From contig CAUJNA010000491.1 in the NCBI GenBank assembly GCA_963377175.1, forward strand, positions 925,072 through 989,071: DNA of 64,000 bases. The letters are read 5' to 3'. A model generated the notes under the pieces. It had not been told where the DNA came from, did no database searches, and saw only the letters and a program-made list of their open reading frames with translations. The stretch is from Effrenium voratum. Its lineage: Eukaryota > Sar > Dinophyceae > Suessiales > Symbiodiniaceae. Both the position numbers and the translations under genes were made by a program. Positions 1 through 10,651 of the stretch are shown here, one piece after another. The number at the start of each line of letters is the position of its first letter. Position 1 is the stretch's first letter.

Positions 1-690
1 ATTTGACAGAGCTAGACTGGACGTTACTTTCTTGCAGATTAACGCGGATTCCACACAAACACCATTTGCGAGGGGAAGCTCGATGGAAAAAAACATTTTT
101 GGCTTCCACGTTAGTTTGTAGCGGTCTGGGTTTACCCCTAGCAAATATTCGACGATCTGGTGGTGAAACCCTCAAGCTGGAGTGATGCATTCTTCCTGAA
201 GGCTTGAGATTCACTATATTGCCACGTCGTGGAAAACCAAAAGCGAAAAGCAAAACGAGCACCCCAAAGAAAGGCAAACCGCAAATATAGACAGCTAACA
301 GTCACATCCGGTACATCCGCTTGGTGCAACTGAGTTAAAGGCGGGGGAAATGGCTGTGAACACCAGGACCACCCTTTTGAACCTTGACCAAATACGAAAC
401 CATCTAAGATGTTAAAAGGCCCCTCCCCCGACTGGCGAGGGGAAAGCCAGGAGCAAAAACCAAAAGCGTGTAACATCACGCAGAAGTCCGAGTGACTTTA
501 AGCCAAACCTTCACCTCACTTCCTACTTCCTGAGTGGATGGACCGAAAGTGCAATACTTGTTTTGTTCGGTATCCACCAGCGCGGTTTTTCCCAAAAGCT
601 GTGAGTTAAATGGGAATCCCGCTAATCACGAAAAAGCTAAAAGGCTAAGGAAGCGGATGGCCGGGAGCCAAGAAAAGTAACTCAAGTCCA
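1..690. other. Non-coding stretch, nothing recognised
   Basis: I see no gene, RNA or clear repeat here. Open frames are short and change strand without splice-site support. The sequence is mixed-composition with short G and A runs, like the intergenic or intronic DNA in the rest of the window. Confidence 0.4.
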
Positions 691-729
691 TCAGGACCTC
701 AGCCAAAGTCCCAAAAGGGACTTTCCACT

Positions 730-830
730 CCGAGCTGCTGCTTGAGACCCGCAGCCCTTGAGATCCACCACTGCGTCAAGGCCTCGCAAATCGATCGAGG
801 CCAACGGAAGAACCGCTGGAGATTCCTTCT
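730..830 (-). CDS. Weak exon candidate
   Basis: A minus-strand open stretch here reads like protein in two frames (for example ASIDLRGLDAVVDLK in one). Its composition is less repetitive than its surroundings. No domain is recognised and splice boundaries are not convincing, so this is only a pointer to possible coding sequence. Confidence 0.18.
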
Positions 831-1040
831 CCGTGTTCTTGCTTTCTGGTAGTTCAAGCAAGTTAAAGACGAGAACTGCCAGGAAATTCGTGAAGAATGA
901 ATCTCCATGACAGTTGTCTGAAATTCCTTGTTCCGGAAACCGCCATCTTCGCGAGAAAAACATTAACTTTCGCGGGCCCCATCGCGGAACTTTCGCGGGG
1001 CTGTTTTCAGAAGAATCATCACAAGAGTAGTACACGCACT

Positions 1041-1290
1041 ACACTTTCGCAGCCCCAGCTCGAAAGCCGCAGCTTTTCAATACGAAGTAGTGCAAAAAGT
1101 AAACTTCCGCAGCCCGGCATGAATGTCGCAGCTTTTCAATACGAAAGTAGTGAACTAAACTTCCGCAGCCTCGAAAGTCAAAACTTTCTAATACGAAGTA
1201 CACAAAGAAAGCTTCCGCAGCCCCAGCTCGAAAGTCGCAATCTTTCAGTTCCAAAGTGGCACGCGAAGCGCGTTTCCGCAGCTCCAGCCC
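1041..1290. repeat. Minisatellite, 51-63 bp units
   Basis: About four and a half imperfect units follow one another, starting near 1041, 1104, 1159, 1210 and 1270. Each carries a CTTCCGCAGCC-like head, a CTCGAAAGTCGCA-like middle and a CTTTTCAATACGAAGTAG-like end. The long open frames over this stretch on both strands are by-products of the repetition. Confidence 0.8.
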
Positions 1291-1491
1291 ACAAGCCGTG
1301 AGCTACGCACGAGAGGAACCGTTGGCCTCATGTCCGGGAACTTGCGGGGAGGTCCGTCGACTTTCGCGAAACTTTCGCGGATCTTACGCCAAACATTCGC
1401 GAAAATCCGGCTGGAAGTTGCACTCAACTTGACCCGAAAGCTTCAAAACTCCCACAAGCCGGTTTTTGCTGGTTGGGGGTTGCTTTTGCAG

Positions 1492-1570
1492 CGGCGTATT
1501 CTTGCGGCGACCCTCAGGCTGCGCATTCCCCGGCCAACTTTGGTCTGCGGCCATTCTGCCCGCACTGCCG
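1492..1570 (+). CDS. Plus-strand exon candidate (79 bp)
   Basis: A T-rich tract ending TTTTGCAG precedes a GC-rich 79-bp block that ends at GCCG followed by GTAAATA, so both splice signals look good. The most protein-like frame contains DPQAAHSPANFG and ends PFCPHCR, with a CX2C pair. No family is recognised and no neighbouring exon was found with certainty. Other frames are open too, so the phase is inferred. It would be part of a plus-strand gene with long introns. Confidence 0.4.
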
Positions 1571-1690
1571 GTAAATACACATGGTTCATCACTCCAGCTT
1601 CCTGTTAGCAAGCCACCCTTACACAAACTTTCGCGAATAAACAAATAACTTTCGCGACCCCCTTCGCGGAACTTTCGCGGAGGTCAACGC

Positions 1691-4600
1691 CAAGACCAAA
1701 AGGTCTTCCCCTTCATAGCTCAATACAAGGACCTTTCGGACGACTCTCAGGTATGTGTGATTCTAGTCTGTCTGTGAGACACATGAACTTTGTTCAACAG
1801 AGATCCCAGTGACAACCTAACGCCGCAAAAACAAGAGGCTAGGAGGAAAATTGGACGAATGCCAAATTCACAGCCGCTAAAGTCACTACCATTTGTTAGA
1901 ACACAATAGGACGGACTTGTCAAGAAGCAAGGAAATTCGCTGAGCCTAGGATTGCGCGGATCGTGCAGAGGTCGCCCGGATGAACTCTGGGATTGCTCTG
2001 AGATCGTGTCCCGGGAAGCGGATCTAGCCCTGTACCCTTTCTTTGACCAGTTGCCATGGCAAAGACAAGTCATGACCCTCTGGGTGAGACAAGATTGGCA
2101 TTGATAACAACACCTACGCTAGAGGCCTGCATGCAAAATCTTCCCAATAGTGCGGCTGGAAGCCATAGGACCCTACAGTACTTCTCCCTGTGGTCCGAAC
2201 GCTGAAACCGTCGCGTTGGTCCCAGGCAAGAAACGAATACAAACATTATTTGTTGAAAGCCTTGAGCATTGCTCAAAGAAATGCACGGGACATCGAACCA
2301 AACGGTCATGGGCTACCGAATGACTAACACAAAAAGAAGCAAGCATATAACATCAATGCGTCATGGCAATGCAAGGCGATTTTGGGAATTGGAGTCACGA
2401 TGAAGACCTGGTATCCAAGTCGTCTACCCAAAGCCAGGTAAACAATCATAAAAGGGCAGCTGCACCTATCTGTGTTGACTTCCTTGCCAACCTGCACTTC
2501 CCCAGGTTTTGATTCTGGGTTCTCGGCTTCCACCTCCTTCCAGTACCACTTCTCCTGCCGAAACGGAGCGAAGCGGACTTGATTTTCGAGCGCCGGTTTT
2601 CCCACGAAAGGATTTGGCCACTGTTGAGGTTGCAGGCAGTCGACGCTACCTAGAAAATGAAAATGGCAAAGCCGGCCCGCAACACACTGATTGTGTAACG
2701 GCGTCGCATGCTGAGGGACCTTTGCTTGATGGAAACTGCCAATCAGCAGAATACCAACAGAGAGGCCAATTGCTTGTGCCTCAGACTCTGGACATGTTTC
2801 CCGCCCCACCCCCCAAAGAGGTAACATTTGGGAAACAAAAGAGTTGCACGGGGTACGGCGCACGTTTGTCAAACTGACCACCTGCTAGTGGCATGCTGAA
2901 CAAGTTCAAAGAGTTTTCCTGCTTCCACGACCAGCACAAAGCTTCACCCTTTGGGGCCAAAGCTGAGAACCAACCCCTCCCTGAATCAATGGATCATTGT
3001 GAAGGAGTCTGCCAAAGCGGTTGATGGAGCTGAACAAATGGCTCTGAACCATGTCCGCGGATGCGACTTCTGGGTGCAAGAGGATAGCCTTTGGCTAAGA
3101 GCAGCGCCTATTTTCTTAAGCTTCTGGCTGATGTGATCCCGGGGTGTCCCCTTTTGCTGGGGGTGTTCATCACTTTTAGAGGGAACGCCCCCCTATTCGT
3201 AGCACAGGTACTTGGATCCGGGGTTAACAAATTCAAATAGAGGGTTCAGGGACTTGGCAAACTGCCCCCTCCCCTTCTGGCCTTATGGCTTCCGGTATTC
3301 TGACCTCCGTGAGAAGCAATGATTGCCGTTTGGCATCCACAAAAAAAAACATGCAGCAACAACAAGCCTTCCACATCTGGGATACAGGAAATGTTGGGAT
3401 GCTGTCATATCCTTTGTCTAAGCTCAACTCAGTTGCCCAAAGGACCCAGAAATACGAGGTTCACCTTTGGGGATAATACTAAAAGTGGACCACAAATTCA
3501 GAACCGAAATCTATTAAAGGTCGGCTTTGGGCAAGTGAGCAAAACACAAATAGTCCTTGAAGAAGCCCCTACGAAGTGTTCGTGGAAACCCTCGCCTGCA
3601 GAGAAAGCGAGGAAGCCAACCGGCTCACATTGGACCCCAGCTGGAAGTCATCGAAGGTCCTGAAAGTCAAATCTGCACATCCAAAAGCCGGGGGTCACTG
3701 GATTTGCCCAATTCAAAAGTTGCAACTTACTGGTGGGTTGTTCATTAAAACCCCCACTTTTGGAAGTTCCAAACAGGGAAACCCTGAGAAAGCGCACAGC
3801 AGTTGAGCCTCAAAACGGGCGAAGCTCCGATTTGCCCAACTGCAGGCTCAGGCGTGTGAATCTCGGATGCCAGAACCCGCAAAGCTCGCCAACAACCCAG
3901 TTTCCAACTGTGGAGGTCGAATTGGAATTTCCTGGCTGCAACTTTCAGGAGGAGTCCCAGGCCATATAAGTGGGTTGTATAGCCCAAGGCTACGAACCAG
4001 CCCGGCTGAAAGAGAAGGAAAATACCCGGCCCATCCTCTAAGAAGATTCGCGATTATGGGCTCTTAAGCCAAACTAGACAATACCACGCCAACGGTCTTC
4101 CTTTTGGTGGGCGACTGGTCGTGGAGACAAGCCAAGATGCAAGGGGTGTGCGAAGAAATACGCTCCATGTGGTGCTTTCTCGGGAAGCGGAGGGATATTG
4201 GACAAACCCCGCAGTTGGTATGGAAGAACCCCTGGTGGATGGCATCCACCAATGAGCAACTCGACCAACTGGTGCCAAGAGTGTTTTGCCCACAGTATCA
4301 AACAGTTTGACCATCAGCAAGGCGCAGGCGGCCAGGTGCCAAATACAGGAGGTGTGCCAAAAATGAGCCAGTACCCCACCTTGTTTTGGTTTCCCGTGGG
4401 TAAAGTGTCAACTGTCAGGCTGTTTACTCCCGTTAATTCACATGGAACCTGTCAGAGGAGTCCTGGTTTGGACCATTGTCCTTTCAAAGGGACCCCGGTC
4501 AGGCTCCGTGTTCACCGCTGGGAGGGTAGCACCCAGGACCCTCTGTCGAACCCATCGCCGGGAAACAAGCCTGGTGGAGAAGCCGCCACTGGCCATCAGC

Positions 4601-6770
4601 CAAGGGCGATCCAGTGGGAAGCCTCGTTCGTCAGCGAAAGATGGATGGGTGCAAGAAAGACTCTCCCGCTCCCTCTCCCGCTGTCTTTTTGTATAGATCT
4701 GGATATAAGAAAATGTACATGAACATGTGTACATTATGTATACACATATTATGGTCTACATTGGGTTTTCTCAGTGTAGGAATCGGCCCCCCAGGGTCCT
4801 TCTGCTCCCCTTCACGCACTAAAACGCCGTCCACCAGCTTGAGCAAACCTCAAATCGCAAAAAATGATCGAGGTAGCTTGGGGCATCAATGCATGCCACC
4901 GCACTGGTCAAGCTGGATTAACATGGTGTTTTGCCCAAGTGAAGGCCCCGTGCTGTTAAGCAGCCAGGGTATGGTTGTTTAAGCAATCCTGACGCCCGGA
5001 TGGCTCGGTTTCAAGAGGGGCTCGAAACCTAAGCCGATCCAAACCAATTTGGTGTTCCTGTGCACCAACTATTTTGCAGGGTTCCGCATGAGAGGGACGC
5101 TGATGGCGTGGTTTTTCTCAGGCAGGCTAGGCTGCGACATGAACGCGGGATACACCAATCCAATTTACACACTATATATATATTATATATGCATGTATAC
5201 ATGCACATACATATATAGAAGGGCACCTTATTCTTGAAAAAGATTCCTGGCTTGGTTTGAATGCTCAAGTCGCCAGTCCAAACAAGTCAATACCAGCGCA
5301 CACAACTGGCTGTCACTAGGTTCACCTTGCCAAATTTAAAAGACATAGCAGCTACTGGGCCTAAACGTGAAGAATCACTCAAGAAGATCTATTCGTTTTC
5401 CAATCACAATGGCTAGACAGGTTTGCAGAAAAATGATTTTGGCATTTAAGCAAATGATGCAGACACCAATAAAGAGAAAAAAACTAACGCTTGCCAACTT
5501 GACCAGAATGTGTTCTCCATACACCCACCACCTCACCCCGCAATTCTATGCCCGCAATGGGTAATGGGACCACTCAGCAATCCTTGCATAGAACCCTCAG
5601 GGCTAGAGTTGTCAGGAAAATGTGGCTTCCTTCAACCCTGCCCGCATCTACGTTGCCTAAAAGCACCACAATTAGGCGAGGTCACTGCTTCCCAGTGCTC
5701 ACATCCACCCTGCGAACCCCCAATCCTGAGTGGAATATTGCTGAGGGGGCGCTATGCCCTTCCGTAATGCAGGAAGGGAAGCGGATTGCAATCATGCAAC
5801 TTTAAGCAGTCCATCCCAAAGGCTCCTTCGGCATTTTGAAGGCAAAGGACGCCTACCCTTGACAATGGGAACCCCTGACGCGCATACACCAAAAAACGGA
5901 CACACAGCACAGAACCGCAAACACACAACGAGCAAACATGAGCAAGCACAGGAAGTAAACAAGTAACTCAACCAAGCGCTTAAATGCCAGTTGATTTGCT
6001 CCCGGACTCTGTGAATCTGCGAATCAGTTTTGTTTGGCATTTCGCCAATGCTTTCCAAGATGCCCAAAAGCCGGTGGGGGCGCATCAGGACGTCTGCATT
6101 GACGAAGAGGTAGCTGGAGAAGCCTCCATGCTTCAGATTTGTTGGGAAGCCTTCGTTTTTGTCGACCCCCTGCCCCCGATTTTTTGGGGACCCCAAAACC
6201 AAGAGGAAGGTAGGAGGCAAACACAACGGGTTGTGGGCTGGGGAGAACCGGGTCCTTGGTTGTTCTGCGGCATGACCATTTATTTGTGTCTTTCGGCTCT
6301 CATTGATAGCAACGTTTCATGCTCAAGTTGGGAATAGGGTTGCTCCGTGATCAAGTAGGCCACCCTCAAGGGCGCCACGACAGTCAAACACTCGATTGAG
6401 CGAGCCGGAAGTTCAACAGCACCTGAGGTCCCTAGTCAACCAAGGTTGAAAAGAACCCGTCTCTCAATAACTTCGATCATGGGTGAGAGCCCTGCATGCA
6501 TGCACAAGGATTGGGATGTCTGGGCAAAAATCAGTCTGAGCCATGGAAATGAAAGTTGTCATGCATAGACCGCTTCACATTGGCTACTGTCGGGCACTTA
6601 AAATAAGTTTGGGGAATTTCAATGCTGACCTGATACATGTCTTGGTTCAATCTAGGTGTGCTTTTCGAGAGCCCTTTGTTTCTTAAGTTGCGATGAAACT
6701 GAAATGAAGTGATTGGAATCCATGATGATTCTTGGTTTTTTGGGGACCCGAGCACAAAAAGTTGATTCCC
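1691..6770. other. About 5 kb without recognisable genes
   Basis: No open frame here combines length, protein-like composition and splice signals. The stretch holds AT-rich simple sequence near 4,705-4,750 and 5,165-5,215, and many short G/A-rich words. The longest frames, such as the 185-residue minus-strand frame ending at 2324, lack any recognisable motif and are treated as chance. Confidence 0.4.
5165..5220. repeat. AT-rich microsatellite with hairpin
   Basis: TA/TG-rich simple sequence holds the perfect 16-bp palindrome TGCATGTATACATGCA, which could form a cruciform or hairpin. No function is implied. Confidence 0.6.
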
Positions 6771-6775
6771 AGCCA

Positions 6776-6880
6776 GGACCGGTCCCGGTCCATGTCCTGG
6801 GACCGGTCCTGGGCCTGGGACCGGTCCCAGGACCGGTCCCGGGACCGGTCCCAACCGGGGGACCGGTCCGGATCAAGTCC
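6776..6880. repeat. GGGACCGGTCCC palindromic array
   Basis: The dyad GGACCGGTCC, often extended to GGGACCGGTCCC, occurs many times head to tail in about 100 bp. Diverged relatives continue to about 7,260. Both strands read through as Gly/Pro/Arg/Ser-rich frames, which are an effect of the repeat and not genes. Confidence 0.75.
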
Positions 6881-7036
6881 TGGCGTGACCGGACTAGGAC
6901 TCTGCCAGTCCTGGTGTCGGGTCCCACCTAAAACCGCTCCAGACACCTGTTTTCTCGAGTATGTAGATTCAAACCGCTCCAGAGCAGTTTCGGAGGACGG
7001 TGTTTCTAGGGACCACTCCCAAACCAACTCGACCCA

Positions 7037-7112
7037 AACCGGCCGTGCGGGAATTGACGGACGAGCTGCCATCTTTCTGACTTTTCCGCTAATCCTTGTG
7101 GTAGTATAGGAT
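7037..7112. repeat. Direct repeat, copy 1
   Basis: About 76 bp, running from AACCGGCC through GACGGACGAGCTGCCATC to CCTTGTGGTAGTA. It recurs with few changes at 7333-7409. The pair suggests a local segmental duplication that includes the intervening 220 bp of GGACC-rich sequence. Confidence 0.7.
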
Positions 7113-7332
7113 CCCTGGATCTATTCTGCAAGAGAGTCTAATACGTCGATTCAAAGTTTCAGGACCGCTCCTCGGACCAGCCTGGACAGGGTCCCAAGTC
7201 CCGGTCCCTGCCGGCGACCAGTCCAGACCAACCGTCCCAGGGCAGTTTAGGGAGGGCCAGTTTCAGGACAACGTTGGGGAGCAAGGCCTCGTTTCTAGGA
7301 CTTGCGGGCCAACTCGAAGTGACTTGGGCGCG

Positions 7333-7409
7333 AACCGGCCCAAGCGGTAATTAACGGACGAGCTGCCATCTTTTTGACTTTTCCGTTAATCCTTGTGGTC
7401 GTAGAGGAT
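7333..7409. repeat. Direct repeat, copy 2
   Basis: Second copy of the 7037-7112 segment, also followed by GACTTTTCC-like words. A third, shorter trace (GACTTTTCCCTTAATG) lies near 7466. Confidence 0.7.
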
Positions 7410-7724
7410 TATAAGTGGTCCCTGGGTTTGCGGACTGGCACCCGTGTTTCAGGACCGGTCCTTATGACTTTTCCCTTAATGCGCCGAGGGTCGGCGGCAG
7501 CAGGCGGGAGCATGGTTCATCCGGCTACGCCTCCTGGGGTAGCATGTCGCCGCTAGGCGATGCTTCAGCGGGGCTGGTCTGCATCATCAAGACTTCCTTC
7601 CAAAAAGCCTCTCAACCCATGAAGCACTGTTTTTTAGAAGGTATCGGAGGGATATAAGCGAGGCTCATTTTTGCGCATTTCGGCGCCAAGCGCTGCCGGG
7701 CATGCCGTGCCGGCGATGCGGGGC

Positions 7725-8010
7725 CCTCGCTCCACAAAACGCTGTAAATACCGCCAAAAACTGCTGCGCTGAGCGTTGGGCTGTTGTTCTGTCCGTTTTG
7801 CTTTTGCTGTGGCTGGCTCGCGTGCTGCGCGGTCCTTGCTTTTTTCGCGTTGGCTTTCGGGTGTTCTGATGCGCGCGCGCGCGACCCCAGCCACAAAACG
7901 CTGCTATTTACAGTGTTTTGTTGCATTTGCGTTTCCGGGCTGGCTTGCGGGCTGTTCTTTTTGGGCTGCTGTTTCTGCGGCCTCTGGCGCGCGACCCCAT
8001 GTCAGCCTTC
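7725..8010. repeat. Imperfect tandem duplication with hairpin
   Basis: Two diverged units share GCGCGACCCCA-like ends, a GGCTGGCT-type middle and a core related to ACAAAACGCTG and its complement. At 7893-7921 that core forms an inverted repeat with 11-bp arms (one mismatch) and a 7-bp loop. Minus-strand frames here are Lys/Arg-rich but without a recognisable domain. Confidence 0.45.
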
Positions 8011-8590
8011 TGGGCTGGGGCCCGGCTAGGGCCCAGAAAGCTGGCATCCCCGGCATCATCTGGGGTTGGGGTGGGCAACATGCATAACCTAACCAGCCAT
8101 ATCATAGCACAGGATACATTTCTCATACAAAAACATGACATGACATGGTATAACTTCAAAGAGGCGTAGCCGGCTAGAGGCCGCAGGCCCAGAAAATACT
8201 ACTTTTTGAAAGAAAGGCTTCCAGCATGTGAGTCAAGCAAATTCGGTTTTGTGATTGGCTACGTTTGATCCCTGAGTACATCCTCCAGGCCATGCGCTTT
8301 GCGACATCGACACTTGCAACTTTACTCATCCTAGCGGGCTGCAGGGTATGAGTATGTGCCACAACCCAGGAAATGTCCTGCACTGGCCTTGAAAATTCGA
8401 TGGCGCTGGTAAATAGAATGCACTTCTTGTAAACCAGTGCCGCCTATGTCAAAACAAACCCGCACAGGACACCTACGCAATGGTCATACAGGTTTCCGCC
8501 TCAACGTCCCAAAAAAGCGCCCAGGGCTGGAATGGGCACCTCACTTTCGGTCATTCGCCAAAGCCCTTCGCCTGTTTTTCATTTTTTTCC

Positions 8591-8694
8591 GGTTGCTTTG
8601 CTGCTCCCCTGCTAAACGTTTAACTTTTAGTGGTTTAATTCGGAAAACCCATTAGTTGGCAAAAAGTTAAAGTCCTAACATCCAAGCAAGATGC
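8591..8694 (+). repeat. Dispersed repeat family A, copy 1
   Basis: About 104 bp starting GGTTGCTTTGCTGCTCCCC, with the near-palindrome CTAAACGTTTAACTTTTAG and ending ACATCCAAGCAAGATGC. A close copy lies at 34616-34715, partial copies at 49889-49944 and 18701-18745, and decayed traces near 52858 and 54738. It could be a small non-autonomous transposon; target-site duplications were not identified. Confidence 0.7.
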
Positions 8695-10444
8695 GCCAAC
8701 GGTTTGTTTACCAAATGCAGACTGGAAATTGGAGGATGCCCCTGGTGAAACATAGACACCCATCTCTGGGAGTCAAAATGAAGCCCAGTCAATTTGAGAG
8801 TTTCTATCTTTTGCAGGTTTTTTGCATTTCAAGCCCGCTTTTGAAGCAATCCTCCAAAAACCGAACTGACTTCGAGTTGCAGGCAGAACTGAATCTGAGG
8901 GCGTTGGTTCCGGAACCTGAGGCACTCAGTGCCATGTTTTCCTTTTCGCAAAGGTGCCCATTTGCATGTCGGAAACTAGAGGGAACTTTCATTGAAGCTC
9001 CCAATGAGTTGTTCTGGGAAGGATGATGCGCGTCCCACAAACTTGAAGAAGCTCGGTCATGGTGCCGTTGCCATCGTTCCGCAGAAACACACGAACTTGA
9101 GACCAGCGCCTTTGTGGCGCCGCAGGACCTCAAAGGCCGAAGATCTCAGCTATCCCCGTCTCGTGGGGACCACCCAAGCACGACCCCCAACCCTGAAATC
9201 GTGGCGCTTCCGGGGGCGGTGTGGTTGGGAGGTAAAGTGTGTAGCGCGAAGGGGCTGTGTGGTTGGGAGGCCCCGGCAGTTCCAAAGCACTAGGAGCACA
9301 AAAAGCCCCTTGGTCAAAATCTGAGCTCTGGTGTCCCAACTTCTGTTACGTTGACCTCATGGCGATCTTTGGGCGTCTCGTCTCGTTGCGTTTTCCGGAG
9401 CCCGGATGACCAGCGGCCGGGGAAAAACCTCCAGGAGCTCGATCGAGTGAGTAAAATCCATACAGAATCCTCATCTGAGAAATCGGACTTCGGAAGCCCG
9501 AAATCTGAATTGGCTCCCCAAAGGACCGACACCATGGCGTTCGCTTGTTTGGGTGACCTTAAATGGGTTCGGACTCACCTTTGGTGCCTGCGATCGGACC
9601 CGTTTAAGAGGAACCCGTTCAATGGGTCCCCTGAGTTTGACCACAATCGGTGAGCTTGCCATATAGGCACACGGCGCAAATAGAATTGACGCTTGTGTAA
9701 AAAGCTCCCTGTTGAAACGTCTCCTGTGACTGCTCAAACATTGTCCCCCAAAAATGGCTCGATCCCACTAGGATGTTGAGGCTCCTATACGGAAGTGAAA
9801 CCGTTGTCAAGGCTAACCCGTTGAAAAAAATAAAAACGACCTACAACAGAAAGCCAGTTCTGATTTGCACTTGCGAAGCTAGGGCTCCCTATATTGCGTT
9901 GATGGTTGTGAAATTACCCCTGCCAATCTTAAAGTAGGTGTCTTGCAATTTGTCCCAGGCTGTTTTCGGCTTATGGGTTGTGTCTATTGTCTCTCTACCC
10001 CTTTCTTTGGCTGTGTTGCAAAAAGCAGACGGAAGATCGGCCCATGTTCCTGGAAGTTGCCTTGGTTGAGCCCGACAAGGCAGCAACTGGAGTCCTTCAA
10101 ACGCCGCAGAGTGGAATATTGGTGCCAAGCCTTGCTCTATGAAATAGTATATTACAAGCAATTCGGATAGCGAACAAAGGACCAAATTAACCTATGGTTC
10201 CATCTGGGTGTTTCTCAAAGTAGGAATGGGCCTCCTAAACTGATTGTTTGTTTTGGCTTCCCTTAGGCCACCCGACTCATCCACTCACTTGCCCAAAGGG
10301 AATGGAAATAAAAGGTTGACCTTTCGGAACCTATGGGCCAAACGAGGACAAAAGGCTGGCTCTGGACAAGTGAGAAAATCGGTCCACGTTTGTTTTGGAG
10401 AAACGGCTAGATTCTAATTCGTTAGAATTTCTCTGGGGCAAAAG
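8695..10444. other. Non-coding stretch upstream of the retroelement
   Basis: No gene or RNA is recognised. Several frames of about 100 residues exist on both strands, but they overlap each other and show neither domains nor supported splice sites. This is the DNA into which the retrotransposon inserted. Confidence 0.35.
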
Positions 10445-10449
10445 CTAAG
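10445..10449. repeat. Target-site duplication, left (CTAAG)
   Basis: CTAAG directly precedes the left LTR and recurs at 16907-16911 directly after the right LTR. If the LTR is instead taken to start at TGATC, the duplication reads CTAAGTT (7 bp). Five bases is usual for Ty1/copia integrases. Confidence 0.85.
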
Positions 10450-10587
10450 TTTGATCGCGGCCAGCTCCTTTGTCTCAACGCCTCATCGCGATGCCATCTG
10501 GCGTTCCCCGCCGTCAAGGACTACGAGTCATTCCCTATGGGCCGCAAATGTTACAAGGGTCAAGTCGCACAACCGGACACTTTCGCA
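10450..10587 (-). repeat. 3' LTR (left), 138 bp
   Basis: Identical to 16769-16906 except for C at 10481 in place of A. Read on the plus strand it contains TGATC near its start and ends TTTCGCA, so a TG...CA version is 136 bp. It is very short for a copia LTR. No TATA box or polyadenylation signal is obvious. No polypurine tract is visible on its internal side. Confidence 0.93.
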
Positions 10588-10651
10588 TCCGTAAGATTAT
10601 CAAAAGTGACTTGACCGCCCATCTTCACGGGAACCTCGGAAAAAGGGTCAC
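10588..10651 (-). other. 3' untranslated leader of element, no clear PPT
   Basis: These 64 bases lie between the last stop codon and the 3' LTR. A purine-rich tract is expected immediately before the 3' LTR, but the minus strand reads CTTACGGA there, which is not a convincing tract. The priming site for plus-strand synthesis is either unusual or lost. Confidence 0.5.

Larger units (their letters stand above)
965..1685. repeat. Recurring ACTTTCGCGG motif
   Basis: The short motif CTTTCGCGG or close variants recurs around 965-1000, 1359-1402 and 1626-1685, on either side of the minisatellite. A related TTCCGCGAA motif recurs at 34,866-34,938. The motif is partly palindromic (CGCG). Whether it is functional or simply spread by duplication cannot be told from the sequence. 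Confidence 0.5.

Noticed and set aside
6531..7072. Gly/Pro/Arg-rich frames resembling a collagen-like protein
   Set aside because: They are read-throughs of the GGACCGGTCC array and lack any stable reading frame outside it.
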